A stretch of DNA of 41,834 bases from Candidatus Methanomethylicus mesodigestus (GTDB taxonomy: Archaea; Thermoproteota; Methanomethylicia; Methanomethylicales; Methanomethylicaceae): NCBI GenBank assembly GCA_001717005.1, contig MAGS01000039.1, positions 49,737-91,570 of the forward strand, given 5' to 3'. Shown one piece after another: positions 25,227 through 33,220 of the stretch (positions within the stretch are counted from its first letter, which is position 1; each line of letters begins with the position of its first letter). The notes under the pieces are model-generated. The model ran no database searches. It saw only the letters and a list, made by a program, of their open reading frames with translations, and was not told the DNA's origin. Position numbers and translations under genes: made by a program.

Positions 25227-25610
25227 ATGGATCGGGCACTCGTAGAGATCATGCTTACCGCGTCCATCATGTGCATCATGGCATTTGCCGTCGCCTCTGC
25301 ATCCGCCCAGTACGGCTGCTTGGCTGCAGCCATGACCGGCGCGTCCTCTAACGAGATGCACTACTCGGTCGTGCGTGCGATAATTGACGCCGCCTCGGAG
25401 GCTAAGGCAGGCGGCTCGTCGGTGTCCGTCGTTCTGCTGCTGCCTTCGAAAATCGCAATCAATGCAGAGGCGGGCAACATAACCACGGCATTCCTCGGAG
25501 AGGCCCACTCTTACGCCTCCTTCCTGTGCGTCTCAGGCGCAGGCTTCTCGAATGCCTTTAATGTGACCGGCATGCCCGATGGCACCGTCACGATCTCCCC
25601 TCTGCAGTGA
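25227..25610 (+). CDS. Small signal-anchored protein, unknown function
   Basis: 127 residues from ATG at 25227, which has GAGGTGA six bases upstream. The N-terminus MDRALVEIMLTASIMCIMAF then AVASASA is a hydrophobic anchor carrying a Glu at position 7. The exposed part (about residues 30-127) is Ala/Ser/Gly-rich with SVSVVLLLPSKIAINAEAGN and ASFLCVSGAGFSN. No family is recognised. The hydrophobic start after a short basic leader resembles a pilin-like arrangement, but the usual Arg-Gly cleavage site is missing. It is the last of a three-gene surface cluster, convergent with the next gene. Confidence 0.55.
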   Translation: MDRALVEIMLTASIMCIMAFAVASASAQYGCLAAAMTGASSNEMHYSVVRAIIDAASEAKAGGSSVSVVLLLPSKIAINAEAGNITTAFLGEAHSYASFLCVSGAGFSNAFNVTGMPDGTVTISPLQ

Positions 25611-25626
25611 CCGCCGCAGGAGGCAA

Positions 25627-26112
25627 TCATCTGCCAAAGAGGTAGCTGTAGCCAAGCACTATGGCGCTTCTTATGATCATCGAGGCGCCTATGCTCGCCA
25701 GGAAGTAGCCCATTACCATAAGCACGTTCGCACTGCCGGCCACCATCATGCTGGCGATTCCTGCAGCACATGCCCAGAAGACCGCGTCGCCTAACGACTC
25801 GGCCCCCATCTTTATCGGTTGCCTGGCTGAGAGCCTTATGGCCAGTATCGCTACGCTTACGGCGAACATGCCGATGCAGATCTGGAGCAGCGCGTTGTAT
25901 ATGATGGGAAAACTTGACTGCGGCGCCGGGAAGAATATGCCCGGATAGAGCTCTTCCAGCCTGAGATCGAGGATCATCTCCCGTATCTCGTCCACGAGGT
26001 TGGGCTTAGCCGCGAATGTTGAGCCCAAGATGATCAGGAATGCGCCGAAACCTGCCAGCCCCAAGATGTCCGTCTTGTTTCTGCCCTTCTGCTCGCCGTC
26101 CGTACCCGTCAC
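25627..26112 (-). CDS. Small multi-helix membrane protein, unknown function
   Basis: 161 residues from GTG at 26112, which overlaps the previous stop (GTGA) and has GGAGG about nine bases upstream, so it is translationally coupled. About four hydrophobic helices are visible: LGLAGFGAFLIILGSTFAA, IYNALLQICIGMFAVSVAIL, VFWACAAGIASMMVAGSANV and MGYFLASIGASMIIRSAIVL. No catalytic motif or family is recognised. It forms a pair with the zinc-ribbon membrane protein upstream. Confidence 0.7.
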   Translation of the reverse strand: MTGTDGEQKGRNKTDILGLAGFGAFLIILGSTFAAKPNLVDEIREMILDLRLEELYPGIFFPAPQSSFPIIYNALLQICIGMFAVSVAILAIRLSARQPIKMGAESLGDAVFWACAAGIASMMVAGSANVLMVMGYFLASIGASMIIRSAIVLGYSYLFGR

Positions 26113-26390
26113 TTCATCCCCCTCCTCAGGCCGACAAGAGCCCCTGCCAAGATTGCCGCTCCTATACCAATCATGATTATCGCCCCTATGCTTTGCCATA
26201 CGTTGACACCCGAGGCGATCGCAAGGCCAAGCAGTAAAAGGAAGATGCCGAACGCCAGCCCCCACACGTTGCCGCTTCGTTCCCACCCGTTGCTGATGTG
26301 CTGCTTCTCATCGCCAAGGAGCCGCGCCCCGCAGGACTTGCAGTAGGCGTCCCCTTCGCTGTTGAGTGCCCCGCATGTTCGACAATACAC
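26109..26390 (-). CDS. Zinc-ribbon membrane protein
   Basis: 93 residues from GTG at 26390. The N-terminal zinc ribbon YCRTCGALNSEGDAYCKSCG (CxxC...CxxC, residues 3-22) is followed by two transmembrane helices, VWGLAFGIFLLLLGLAIASG and IGAIIMIGIGAAILAGALVG. The GTG start is supported by an AT-rich TATA-like box (AAAAATTAAT, about 26428-26437) about 40 bp upstream; longer in-frame starts would include that box. Such small zinc-ribbon plus two-helix proteins are widespread in archaea with unknown function. It is coupled to the multi-helix gene 25627-26112. Confidence 0.75.
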   Translation of the reverse strand: MYCRTCGALNSEGDAYCKSCGARLLGDEKQHISNGWERSGNVWGLAFGIFLLLLGLAIASGVNVWQSIGAIIMIGIGAAILAGALVGLRRGMK

Positions 26391-26626
26391 TATCTCTTGC
26401 CCCCTCCACTTTTTCCCCGTTACCAATCTATTAATTTTTCTCCACGGCAGAACCATTTCTTCGGCCCAGCGCCTCTGCCTATGCTGATTGGAGGCCTTGA
26501 TCCCTGCCTCCCGAATGGGATCATGGCCGTCATTATTCGCTCGGTGCTGAATGCCTCTGCTGCAGGACAGAGCGTAGCGAAATGAAAGCCGCCATGCGTG
26601 CAAGGCCGATGAGGATGGCTCCGTAG

Positions 26627-27919
26627 TTACCCGTGAAGAGCGCCTGATAACTTCTTTACTGCGATATAGAACACAGCCGTCGCCAGGAACGTCGGCAGCA
26701 TAACGCCCACGGGCTCGAGCACCCCCTTGGTCAGGAAGTAGAAGAGCATGCCGAACAACCACGACACTATCGCCGGAATGCTGAATCCTCTCATCAGGCC
26801 GCGGGTTCTCGGCTCATAGATCTCCCCCATCACTAGCCGGCGCCTGCGGATTACAAAGTAGTCTGCGATGACTATAGCGAAGGACGGCGCAAAGACCGCA
26901 CCAATTATGTAGAGGAACTCTACAAATGCTGACAGCCATGGCATGAGCGCCAGCGCCGTCCCGAGTATCCCTGTGATGACGCTGCCCTGCCACTCCTTCA
27001 GCTTGGGGAAGACGTTGATCGCGGAAATATTCGCAGAATATATGTCGAGGAAAGTAGTTGTAAGCGTCCCTGCCCAGATCACAAAGAGCGCAACCACGCC
27101 GAAGAGCGGTCCCCCGATCTGCGTGACATAGACGGTTGGATCGAGCGTCCCAATAATCAGCGCGCAGGCGAGTCCTGTGGCAAAGAACCATGCGTTTGCC
27201 GTTCCTTGTCCAAAGAGCGAACCGAGGAACGCCCCTTTCGTCGATTTGGCAAATCTGCTGTAATCAGACGCGAGCGGTGCCCACGACAGCGGGATGATTA
27301 GTGCGAGATCAAACCCGACCCCTAATGGCATTCCTTGGTAAGGTGCCGCAGCGAGCGCCTCAAGCCCGGACGACGCTATCAGCAAGGCATTGATAGCTAT
27401 CGTTGTTACGATGAGCGCAACCACGATCGCCCTTGAGAACCACCTCCAGCCATCTGCACCAAGGAGCGCCATCGCCGTGCAGGCCGCACCGCAAACGAAT
27501 ATCCAGACATAGAACCCCTGAAACCCGAAGAGGATCTGCCCTATCATGTCCGCCGCCGAGGCGTTGATGTTGATCATCCACGCCGTCCAGCCCACTAATG
27601 TAAGATAATTGATGGCACTGAGGATGTACGACCCCCTGATGCCATAAGCCAGCCTGCTCGATACCATTGATGGGATGCCGTGGTCGCTTCCAATAACTCC
27701 AGCGGCAGCCAATATGGCACTCCCTGCGAATGAGCCGAGCAATATCATTGCAATGCCGCTCGACCATCCGATGCCCCCCATGGCGCCCCCGCTGTACCAG
27801 ACGTCTACTGCTATGGCCGACCCTGCCCACAGCAGGAAGAGGTCAGTACCCGAGAGCACCCTGCCCCTCTTTGCTGTGGGGCGTATGGCCGAGTAACGTT
27901 CTCGCAGGCATATCACCAT
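26627..27919 (-). CDS. NCS1-family nucleobase:cation symporter (cytosine permease-like)
   Basis: 430 residues with about 12 transmembrane helices. Typical NCS1 features are LFLLWAGSAIAVDVWYSGG in helix 1, GIPSMVSSRLAYGIRGSYI in helix 3 and the loop SWAPLASDYSRFAKS. The family imports cytosine, purines, allantoin, hydantoin or thiamine precursors with Na+ or H+; the substrate cannot be chosen here and no catabolic genes adjoin. ATG at 27919 is preferred because a TATA box (27941-27950) lies 26 bp before it; the in-frame ATG at 27970 is upstream of that box. Confidence 0.93.
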   Translation of the reverse strand: MVICLRERYSAIRPTAKRGRVLSGTDLFLLWAGSAIAVDVWYSGGAMGGIGWSSGIAMILLGSFAGSAILAAAGVIGSDHGIPSMVSSRLAYGIRGSYILSAINYLTLVGWTAWMININASAADMIGQILFGFQGFYVWIFVCGAACTAMALLGADGWRWFSRAIVVALIVTTIAINALLIASSGLEALAAAPYQGMPLGVGFDLALIIPLSWAPLASDYSRFAKSTKGAFLGSLFGQGTANAWFFATGLACALIIGTLDPTVYVTQIGGPLFGVVALFVIWAGTLTTTFLDIYSANISAINVFPKLKEWQGSVITGILGTALALMPWLSAFVEFLYIIGAVFAPSFAIVIADYFVIRRRRLVMGEIYEPRTRGLMRGFSIPAIVSWLFGMLFYFLTKGVLEPVGVMLPTFLATAVFYIAVKKLSGALHG

Positions 27920-27940
27920 GCATGAATTATTTTCAAGGCG

Positions 27941-27950
27941 ATATAAAATT
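27941..27950 (-). promoter_or_regulatory. TATA box of the NCS1 transporter gene
   Basis: The minus strand reads AATTTTATATCGCC, 26 bp before the ATG at 27919. This predicts a leaderless transcript. Confidence 0.65.
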
Positions 27951-28128
27951 ATGTATAACTGCATTATCATGGCGATGCGGTCGCCGGCTCATCTTGGGCA
28001 TACGCTTGGTCTGTAACTGCTGGACCCGAACGAAAAGCTCAATGGAAAAAATCCGTTTTATGTGCCGCTTTTTGTCCAACGCACCGGCAGGTATCGCGCC
28101 TCACAAAATCAGCATGCCGTGGCTCAAT

Positions 28129-28150
28129 AAAAAAAGGGGATATGTGCCCC
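28129..28150 (-). terminator. Hairpin plus T-run terminator after the zinc-ribbon/PH-like gene
   Basis: GGGG (28136-28139) and CCCC (28147-28150) pair around a 7-nt loop, followed on the minus strand by seven Ts (28129-28135). It begins 8 nt after the stop of the gene ending at 28158. Confidence 0.65.
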
Positions 28151-28157
28151 GTTTCGC

Positions 28158-28904
28158 CTAAAATCCGAACTTGATCTTGACCGGCCCCTTAGAGAAATAC
28201 CCGAACGGCATCTTCACGCGCTCGCCGTAGACCTGCTTCAGCAGCTTGGTGTAGTTGTCGTTATCGTCGGTGCGATACGTGTATGTGCCAGAAGGTGTCT
28301 GTATGTGAAGTTCAAAGTCTTTCGGGGTGACGTTGGTGCCCCTGTATTCCTTCTTGATGTCCACCTTGATCTCTGATATGGCGTTATTCTCCAAGGCGAA
28401 ATTACCCGGGGTCTCCGCGACTATGCTGTCGGGAGGCATCTCAAGGTACTTGCCACTATACGTGAATGCAGTCTTCAGCTGCGCCCCCCATGCCGCAAAA
28501 AATCCCTTGCCTTCGCTCTTGGCATTCTCCCGCGCATCGTTCGCTGCCTTCGTGAGCATCTCCGAAGTCAGCTGTGCAACAATCATCCGCCGTGTCGTTA
28601 CGACCAGCGCAAAGGAGTCATACCTTCCCATCGACTTCATCCTCTTCGCGTGGGGTATCACTCCCACTGTCTGCTCCCCATCGCCCGACATGGGCTGGGC
28701 CCCGGCCGGCGGTGGTGGTTCCGTCTGGGCCTGCGGTGCAGCGGCACCCCCCTCGACCGGAGCCACATAATCCGGCGGCGGAGGCGGCAGCGGCAGCTCC
28801 CCAGATGCTTGTGGCGCTGCTGCGGGCTTCATCTGCGCGCCGCAAGAGATGCAGAAGTTTGCGTCAGGTTCGATCTGCTTGCCGCAGTTTGGACAGTATG
28901 GCAT
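28158..28904 (-). CDS. Zinc-ribbon protein with proline-rich linker and PH-like C-terminal domain
   Basis: 248 residues from ATG at 28904, with GGTGA six bases upstream and a TATA box (TTAAATATAATAAATT) about 40 bp upstream. An N-terminal zinc ribbon YCPNCGKQIEPDANFCISCG (residues 3-22) precedes a Pro/Ala-rich linker (about 30-80, LPLPPPPPDYVAPVEGG). The C-terminal region (about 85-248), with SFALVVTTRRMIVAQLTSEM and ELHIQTPSGTYTYRTDDND, looks like a PH-like beta-sandwich found in many archaeal and bacterial small zinc-ribbon proteins. No membrane helix is seen. Function unknown. Confidence 0.8.
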   Translation of the reverse strand: MPYCPNCGKQIEPDANFCISCGAQMKPAAAPQASGELPLPPPPPDYVAPVEGGAAAPQAQTEPPPPAGAQPMSGDGEQTVGVIPHAKRMKSMGRYDSFALVVTTRRMIVAQLTSEMLTKAANDARENAKSEGKGFFAAWGAQLKTAFTYSGKYLEMPPDSIVAETPGNFALENNAISEIKVDIKKEYRGTNVTPKDFELHIQTPSGTYTYRTDDNDNYTKLLKQVYGERVKMPFGYFSKGPVKIKFGF

Positions 28905-28987
28905 AAACAATCACCGATTACTTGCTATCCGAGCCGAATTTATTATATTTAACCTTTCCTTTCCAGCACCCTCTCAAGCTCATCCGA

Positions 28988-29881
28988 TCAGAGGGCGATC
29001 TCCATGCCTGCGCTTCCTGGCTGCACGCATTTACCTAGCCCTTCCCTCAGCGCGAACATCGCCTCAATTCCAGTGCAGTGGCATGGCATCAGGATCGCGG
29101 GCCGCCGTTCCCTGAGCGCCTCTATGGTCCTCTTCATCTTGCCTGCAGAGTAGTCCACCATGTGGAATCCGCCGATGACTGCATACACATCCTGCACTCC
29201 CGTAGCCCTCCTTGCGTGGTCTATTATGTTGATTATGCCTGAATGCGCGCAACCCGTGATTATGACTAGGCCCTTCCCCTCGAGATTCATGAATACCGAC
29301 TGGTCGTCCAGGAACGGATCCTTCTCGATGCCGTCCCCCCTGTCTATGAAGAACTCTGTCTCGGGGACCTCAAACGCATTAGAGCGCGCAACCTCGCCGC
29401 TCAACATCGCCCACTCCTTGAGCAGGGTCTGTCCTCTAGACTCGGCAACCTCTGCTACTTCTAGGAGTTTCTCTTTGGGGTACGGCATGCTGATGTCGAC
29501 AACCTTCTCCTTGGACTTCTTGTATCTCCTGCAGAACGCATCTGGGTGGGCATGAACCGTGCACCTGTAGCGCCCGCAACTCGCGAGACCCAACAAGCCA
29601 CCGCTGTGGTCGAAATGGCCATGGCTCAATGCCACTGTGAGGCGGCTCGACCCATTCGCATCCTCTTTCCGATTAACCGTTCCATTGTCCATGTTGCCCT
29701 TCTTCATTGCCATGTTGTTAAGTATGACCGTTGCGGACTGCCCTGTGTCCAAAAGCGTCATGTCCTCCCCGTGCGCGATCATTGCCGCGAATCCATGCTC
29801 CCCGAGTACCCCCCTAGAGCCGACGCGCACCATGTTGTCGCACATTATCTTCAGCTTGATCCCCTTTACCTGTTTCAGCAA
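28988..29881 (-). CDS. Metallo-beta-lactamase-fold enzyme, DHPMP synthase (MJ0301/COG1237) family
   Basis: 297 residues. Metal ligands are in ALSHGHFDHSGG (HxHxDH, about residues 85-96), GCAHSGIINI (about 207-216) and GGFHM, with a C-terminal PCHCTG. This layout matches COG1237, which includes the archaeal 7,8-dihydropterin-6-methyl-4-(beta-D-ribofuranosyl)aminobenzene-5'-phosphate synthase of methanopterin-type cofactor synthesis; other members have unknown roles. Start: TTG at 29881 has GGAGG seven bases upstream. TTG at 29980 would sit ahead of a TATA-like AAAAGTATATGAC (29943-29955). Pterin-related genes follow nearby on the opposite strand, which fits a cofactor role. Confidence 0.82.
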   Translation of the reverse strand: MLKQVKGIKLKIMCDNMVRVGSRGVLGEHGFAAMIAHGEDMTLLDTGQSATVILNNMAMKKGNMDNGTVNRKEDANGSSRLTVALSHGHFDHSGGLLGLASCGRYRCTVHAHPDAFCRRYKKSKEKVVDISMPYPKEKLLEVAEVAESRGQTLLKEWAMLSGEVARSNAFEVPETEFFIDRGDGIEKDPFLDDQSVFMNLEGKGLVIITGCAHSGIINIIDHARRATGVQDVYAVIGGFHMVDYSAGKMKRTIEALRERRPAILMPCHCTGIEAMFALREGLGKCVQPGSAGMEIAL

Positions 29882-30063
29882 ACCTGTCCCTCCACAGTTC
29901 AATGGGAGCCGGTGCTCCCCCTCTATCCTCCTCCCTCTCTTGTCATATACTTTTGCCAAGGTCGCAAAATTCGACCTCAACTACTGCTGATCATCGAAAC
30001 CTTCCCTCGGCTTTACTTCGGTGAACAAAAAAGTAATATCGCTACGTGTGTCTATCCTCTCTC

Positions 30064-30630
30064 ATGGGCAATATGGATGTCTTCGTTGCGGTCAAGTCAA
30101 GGCGCTCCGTGAGATCCTACTTGCCGGACCCTGTGCCCAAGGAGAAGCTCGACAGGATCTTGGAGTCCGCCCGCCTCTCCCCTTCAGCCATGAACCGGCA
30201 GCCGTGGCATTTCGTGGTGGTCACTGACAGTGCGAAACGGAAGGCCCTCTCAGGCGGCCATTTTGCGCACTTCCTCGAAGAGGCGCCGGTAGTCATAGTC
30301 GGATGCGGTGACAAGGACGCCTCTCCCAAGTGGTACGCCGTGGACACTGCGATAGCGATGCAGACGATGGTCTTGGTGGCAACAGATGAAGGCCTGGGAA
30401 CCTGCTGGATCGGGAGCTTCAATGAGGGCGACGTGAAGGCACTGCTGGGCATACCCCCATCCTACGCCGTTGTTGCCCTCCTTGCCATAGGCTATCCGCA
30501 TGACAAACCCTCTCTGACCGGGACCGTCAGATCGATGCTCCTCAGGCGGAGGGGAATGGAGAGCATAGCAAGTTACGAGATATTCGGAAATGGTTACAAG
30601 AGCGATGCGCCGCAGATCGGCGAAGCTTGA
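30064..30630 (+). CDS. Nitroreductase-family flavoprotein
   Basis: 188 residues. The FMN-binding and dimer motifs are typical: SRRSVRSYLPDPVPKEKLDR then ILESARLSPSAMNRQPWHF at the N-terminus, and GLGTCWIGSFNE (about residues 109-120). These NAD(P)H-dependent FMN enzymes reduce nitro compounds, quinones or other acceptors; the physiological substrate is unknown. ATG at 30064 (or 30073) is preferred; a TATA-like GTAATATCG lies about 33 bp upstream. Confidence 0.92.
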   Translation: MGNMDVFVAVKSRRSVRSYLPDPVPKEKLDRILESARLSPSAMNRQPWHFVVVTDSAKRKALSGGHFAHFLEEAPVVIVGCGDKDASPKWYAVDTAIAMQTMVLVATDEGLGTCWIGSFNEGDVKALLGIPPSYAVVALLAIGYPHDKPSLTGTVRSMLLRRRGMESIASYEIFGNGYKSDAPQIGEA

Positions 30631-30670
30631 GGTACATGCCAAATACAGTGCGATCGGAAGTGATTACACT

Positions 30671-31147
30671 ATGGAGAAGAACGAAGCGACAGTCTACGTC
30701 CAGGCGAGCTTTGACTACTCTCATTTCCTACCTGAACATGATCGCTGCTTCCCGCTTCACGGCCACACATCCCTGGCGCGGATGGAGGTCTGTGGCAGCA
30801 TAGGCGCGGGAGGGATGGTCATCGACTTCGGGGATGCGAAGAGGGTCCTCAGCGAGGTTCTGTCAGCATTCGACCACAAGCTCGTTACGAACAGACGGTA
30901 CTGCAAGGCTGAAGGCGGGCGCATCATAGTGAGTCATGGGGATTACGCCTTCGCCCTTCCGGCGGACCAGGTCTGCATCCTCGATGGCGAAGGGACATGC
31001 GAGAACATCAACGATGCGCTGCTGGGGCTGCTGGTGGCAAGGATGCCTGACAACGCAACCTCCGTATCGCTAGAGATATCAGAAGGCGCAAACAAAGGGT
31101 CGCGCCGGACCAGGCGCCTAAGGTCGCCGCGGTGGGCCGAGCTGTGA
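30671..31147 (+). CDS. queD: 6-carboxytetrahydropterin synthase / PTPS family protein QueD
   Basis: 158 residues. Zinc ligands are in FDYSHFLP (His) and CFPLHGHTS (HxH), with the catalytic Cys in CFPLHGH spaced as in QueD. FDHKLV supplies the Asp-His pair and EGTCENI the conserved Glu. QueD converts dihydroneopterin triphosphate to 6-carboxytetrahydropterin on the route to preQ0 and archaeosine in tRNA; some archaeal relatives make other pterins. ATG at 30671 is preferred; the first in-frame start at 30590 would overlap the previous gene. The next gene encodes the enzyme for the preceding step, supporting this role. Confidence 0.9.
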   Translation: MEKNEATVYVQASFDYSHFLPEHDRCFPLHGHTSLARMEVCGSIGAGGMVIDFGDAKRVLSEVLSAFDHKLVTNRRYCKAEGGRIIVSHGDYAFALPADQVCILDGEGTCENINDALLGLLVARMPDNATSVSLEISEGANKGSRRTRRLRSPRWAEL

Positions 31148-31231
31148 TGCCGCGTCGCCAGGTCGGTCAGGCACGATTGGGCGCAGAATGAATCGCCCGT
31201 CTGATAAGACAAAACCCTACAGGTGATCAAT

Positions 31232-31915
31232 GTGCAAAAGGCTGAGCTGCAGGACGAGCCGGCGGACGGCATAGTGAATGCGGGGATATGCGGGCTGAAG
31301 ACCATCTACAAGTGCGGCGGGCTGTCCTTCCCAATCTCCCTCACGGTCACGGTTCCGACGCGCAGGAGGGGCGTCCACATGAGCCGTTTGGTCGGTGCAG
31401 TACTCCGGAACACCGGGGGCCGGAACATCGAGGACGCACTCAGGGCGATCTGTAGGGAGGTCAACCGGACTCAGGCCGGCTGCACAGTCCTCTGCAGATT
31501 CGACTATCCCATCACCGACCAGTTTATGCGGGTCTCTGTTGAACTGAATGATGCTGGCCCCATCAATTACTCCTTCAAAAAGCACGGCATAACCTCCTGC
31601 CCATGCAGTAAAGACCTCTGCGGCATAGGGCACATGCAGAGGGCGCAGCTGGTAGTCAGGATCTCGTCCGAGGAGGTACTCGACTTTATAGATGTTGGGA
31701 GGAGGCTGGACGCATGCTTCTCCGCGACGCTCTCAGAGCACCTGAAGCGGGACGAGGAGGTCTCGAAGATTTTGGCTGCACAGGAGCGGCCCCGGTTCGT
31801 CGAGGATCTCGTAAGGGACTGCAGGGAGGCATTCCCTGGGGCAGGCTACATCGAGGCGAGGAGCCTGGAGTCGATCCACTCGCACGACGCCATTGCCTTC
31901 TGGAAGAGGGCATAG
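31232..31915 (+). CDS. mptA: GTP cyclohydrolase type IB (MptA/FolE2 family)
   Basis: About 227 residues. Family signatures are TVPTRRRGVHMSRLV (about residues 40-54), the Cys block GITSCPCSKDLCG (about 118-130) and LESIHSHDA near the C-terminus. The enzyme opens GTP to a dihydroneopterin product; archaeal MptA uses Fe(II) and makes the cyclic phosphate used for methanopterin, whereas FolE2 makes the triphosphate for folate or queuosine/archaeosine. Sequence alone does not separate these here. GTG at 31232 is preferred because AGGTGAT lies a few bases upstream; GTG at 31223 is the alternative. Adjacent to queD in the same direction with 84 bp between. Confidence 0.92.
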   Translation: MQKAELQDEPADGIVNAGICGLKTIYKCGGLSFPISLTVTVPTRRRGVHMSRLVGAVLRNTGGRNIEDALRAICREVNRTQAGCTVLCRFDYPITDQFMRVSVELNDAGPINYSFKKHGITSCPCSKDLCGIGHMQRAQLVVRISSEEVLDFIDVGRRLDACFSATLSEHLKRDEEVSKILAAQERPRFVEDLVRDCREAFPGAGYIEARSLESIHSHDAIAFWKRA

Positions 31916-31944
31916 CAGAATCGGATCGTAGCTGACCCATTCGC

Positions 31945-32571
31945 GTGGTGCGCGGTTTGATCGAACCTCTCTTAATCGTCGCGGTCGGAGTCGGTCTCGG
32001 CCTATCCATATCTGCACCCCCGGGGCCCGTCAACGTGCTCATAGCGGTCCAGGCCGCCTCAGGGTCGAGGAAGAACGGCTTCCTCGTGGGCTTGGGCGCA
32101 TTGACCGCAGATGCAACCTTCCTAGTGGTAACTTACTGCCTGGGGTGCCTCTTGGTCTTTGACAGTCTGATGCAGGCCGCATTCTCGCTGGCGAGCTCCG
32201 CGTTGCTCGCCTATCTCGCATTCCTGACCTACCGATCCGCGAGGCGGCTCGGCAGCATCTCAGGTGCCGCAAACGTCCGCGTGAGGTACCCTTATGTCGC
32301 CGGGCTGACGATGGGGCTGACGAACCCCTTCCAGATAACATGGTGGGTGAGCGTTGGGCTGCTTTTGATCTCTAGCATAGGCCCCCTCATAATCGCCGGC
32401 TTCTTCATAGGGATACTCGCTTGGATCACATCGTTCCCCATCATCATATCGTGGCTGAGCCAGCGGGTCTCTTCGCTCTACCGCGTCGTTGTTTATGTCT
32501 CGTTTGCGCTCCTAGCTGCCTTCTCCCTGTATTTCCTCACAAACGCACTGCTGCTGATCCCGTCGCTTTAA
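31945..32571 (+). CDS. LysE/RhtB-family amino-acid exporter
   Basis: 208 residues with about six transmembrane helices. The N-terminal signature SISAPPGPVNVLIAVQAASG and NGFLVGLGALTADATFLVV is typical of the LysE superfamily, and GLTNPFQITWWVSVG marks the middle helices. Members export amino acids or related metabolites; the substrate here is unknown. Two adjacent GTG codons (31945 and 31948) are equally likely starts. It lies 30 bp after the GTP cyclohydrolase gene, so co-transcription is possible. Confidence 0.88.
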   Translation: MVRGLIEPLLIVAVGVGLGLSISAPPGPVNVLIAVQAASGSRKNGFLVGLGALTADATFLVVTYCLGCLLVFDSLMQAAFSLASSALLAYLAFLTYRSARRLGSISGAANVRVRYPYVAGLTMGLTNPFQITWWVSVGLLLISSIGPLIIAGFFIGILAWITSFPIIISWLSQRVSSLYRVVVYVSFALLAAFSLYFLTNALLLIPSL

Positions 32572-32646
32572 AATAGGTGTCGCTGGTATTTGCAGAAGTC
32601 AGCGGGCAGTCCTCACAGCGCGGACGGGGCCGCTGCTGCGCATGAG

Positions 32647-33129
32647 ATGGCGGTGAGATTGGTGCCTGAATGCTTGATCCTTAACTTCGACGGGCTCTGC
32701 GAGCCAAAGAACCCCGGAGGCGTTGCCACATACGGCTATGCGATATACCGTGGCTCAAGGAAGCTCTGCGACGGGTTCGGCACGGTCGGCGCCGGAATGT
32801 TTGGCAACGACGTGTCCAACAACGTCGCCGAGTACACCGCGATGATCAGGGGCATGGAACGGCTGCTCTCGGCGGGATATTCCGGTTGTCTCACAGTAAG
32901 GGGAGACAGTCAGCTGACAATAAGGCAGATGCAGGGGCGATACGCCGTTAGGGCAAAGAGGCTGGCGCCGCTGCATGAGGAGGCCATGCGCCTTGCACGG
33001 ACCTTCGAGCGGGTCGAGTTCGAGTGGGTCCCCAGAGAGCAGAACGAGGAGGCCGACGCGCTCAGCAGGCGGGGCTTCGAGGCATTCCTCTCCGATCATG
33101 GCGCGGAGTACCGGTCATACTACCTGTGA
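32647..33129 (+). CDS. rnhA: Ribonuclease HI, Sulfolobus tokodaii-type
   Basis: 160 residues. It cuts the RNA strand of RNA-DNA hybrids. The catalytic residues are visible: Asp in ILNFDGLCEPKNPGG, Glu in NNVAEYTAM, Asp in VRGDSQLTIRQM and Asp in EEADALSRRG. FDGLCEPKNPGG and GDSQLTIRQMQGRYAVRAKR are very close to the Sulfolobus tokodaii RNase HI. ATG at 32647 is preferred because an upstream TTG at 32590 falls between the TATA-like TTTAAAATAG (32569-32578) and the predicted transcription start. Confidence 0.95.
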   Translation: MAVRLVPECLILNFDGLCEPKNPGGVATYGYAIYRGSRKLCDGFGTVGAGMFGNDVSNNVAEYTAMIRGMERLLSAGYSGCLTVRGDSQLTIRQMQGRYAVRAKRLAPLHEEAMRLARTFERVEFEWVPREQNEEADALSRRGFEAFLSDHGAEYRSYYL

Positions 33130-33175
33130 GCGCGATCCCAAGCAGGCTTGCGCCTTCGCGCATCCCCTCTGGAAA

Positions 33176-33214
33176 AGATTAAATCAACATTATCATAATA
33201 GGAGACCGTGGTCT
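33176..33214 (+). promoter_or_regulatory. Promoter with AGACC-GT-GGTCT palindrome ahead of surface protein gene
   Basis: A TATA-like GATTAAATC (33176-33184) lies about 40 bp before the ATG. A perfect interrupted palindrome, AGACC-GT-GGTCT (33203-33214), sits between the TATA box and the start codon (33221), where a bound protein would block transcription. Confidence 0.4.
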
Positions 33215-33220
33215 TTAATA

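Noticed and set aside
26391-26626. Possible gene in the gap between NCS1 end and zinc-ribbon gene
   Set aside because: In-frame extensions of the zinc-ribbon gene (start at 26762) would cross the TATA-like box and overlap the transporter. No conserved domain appears.
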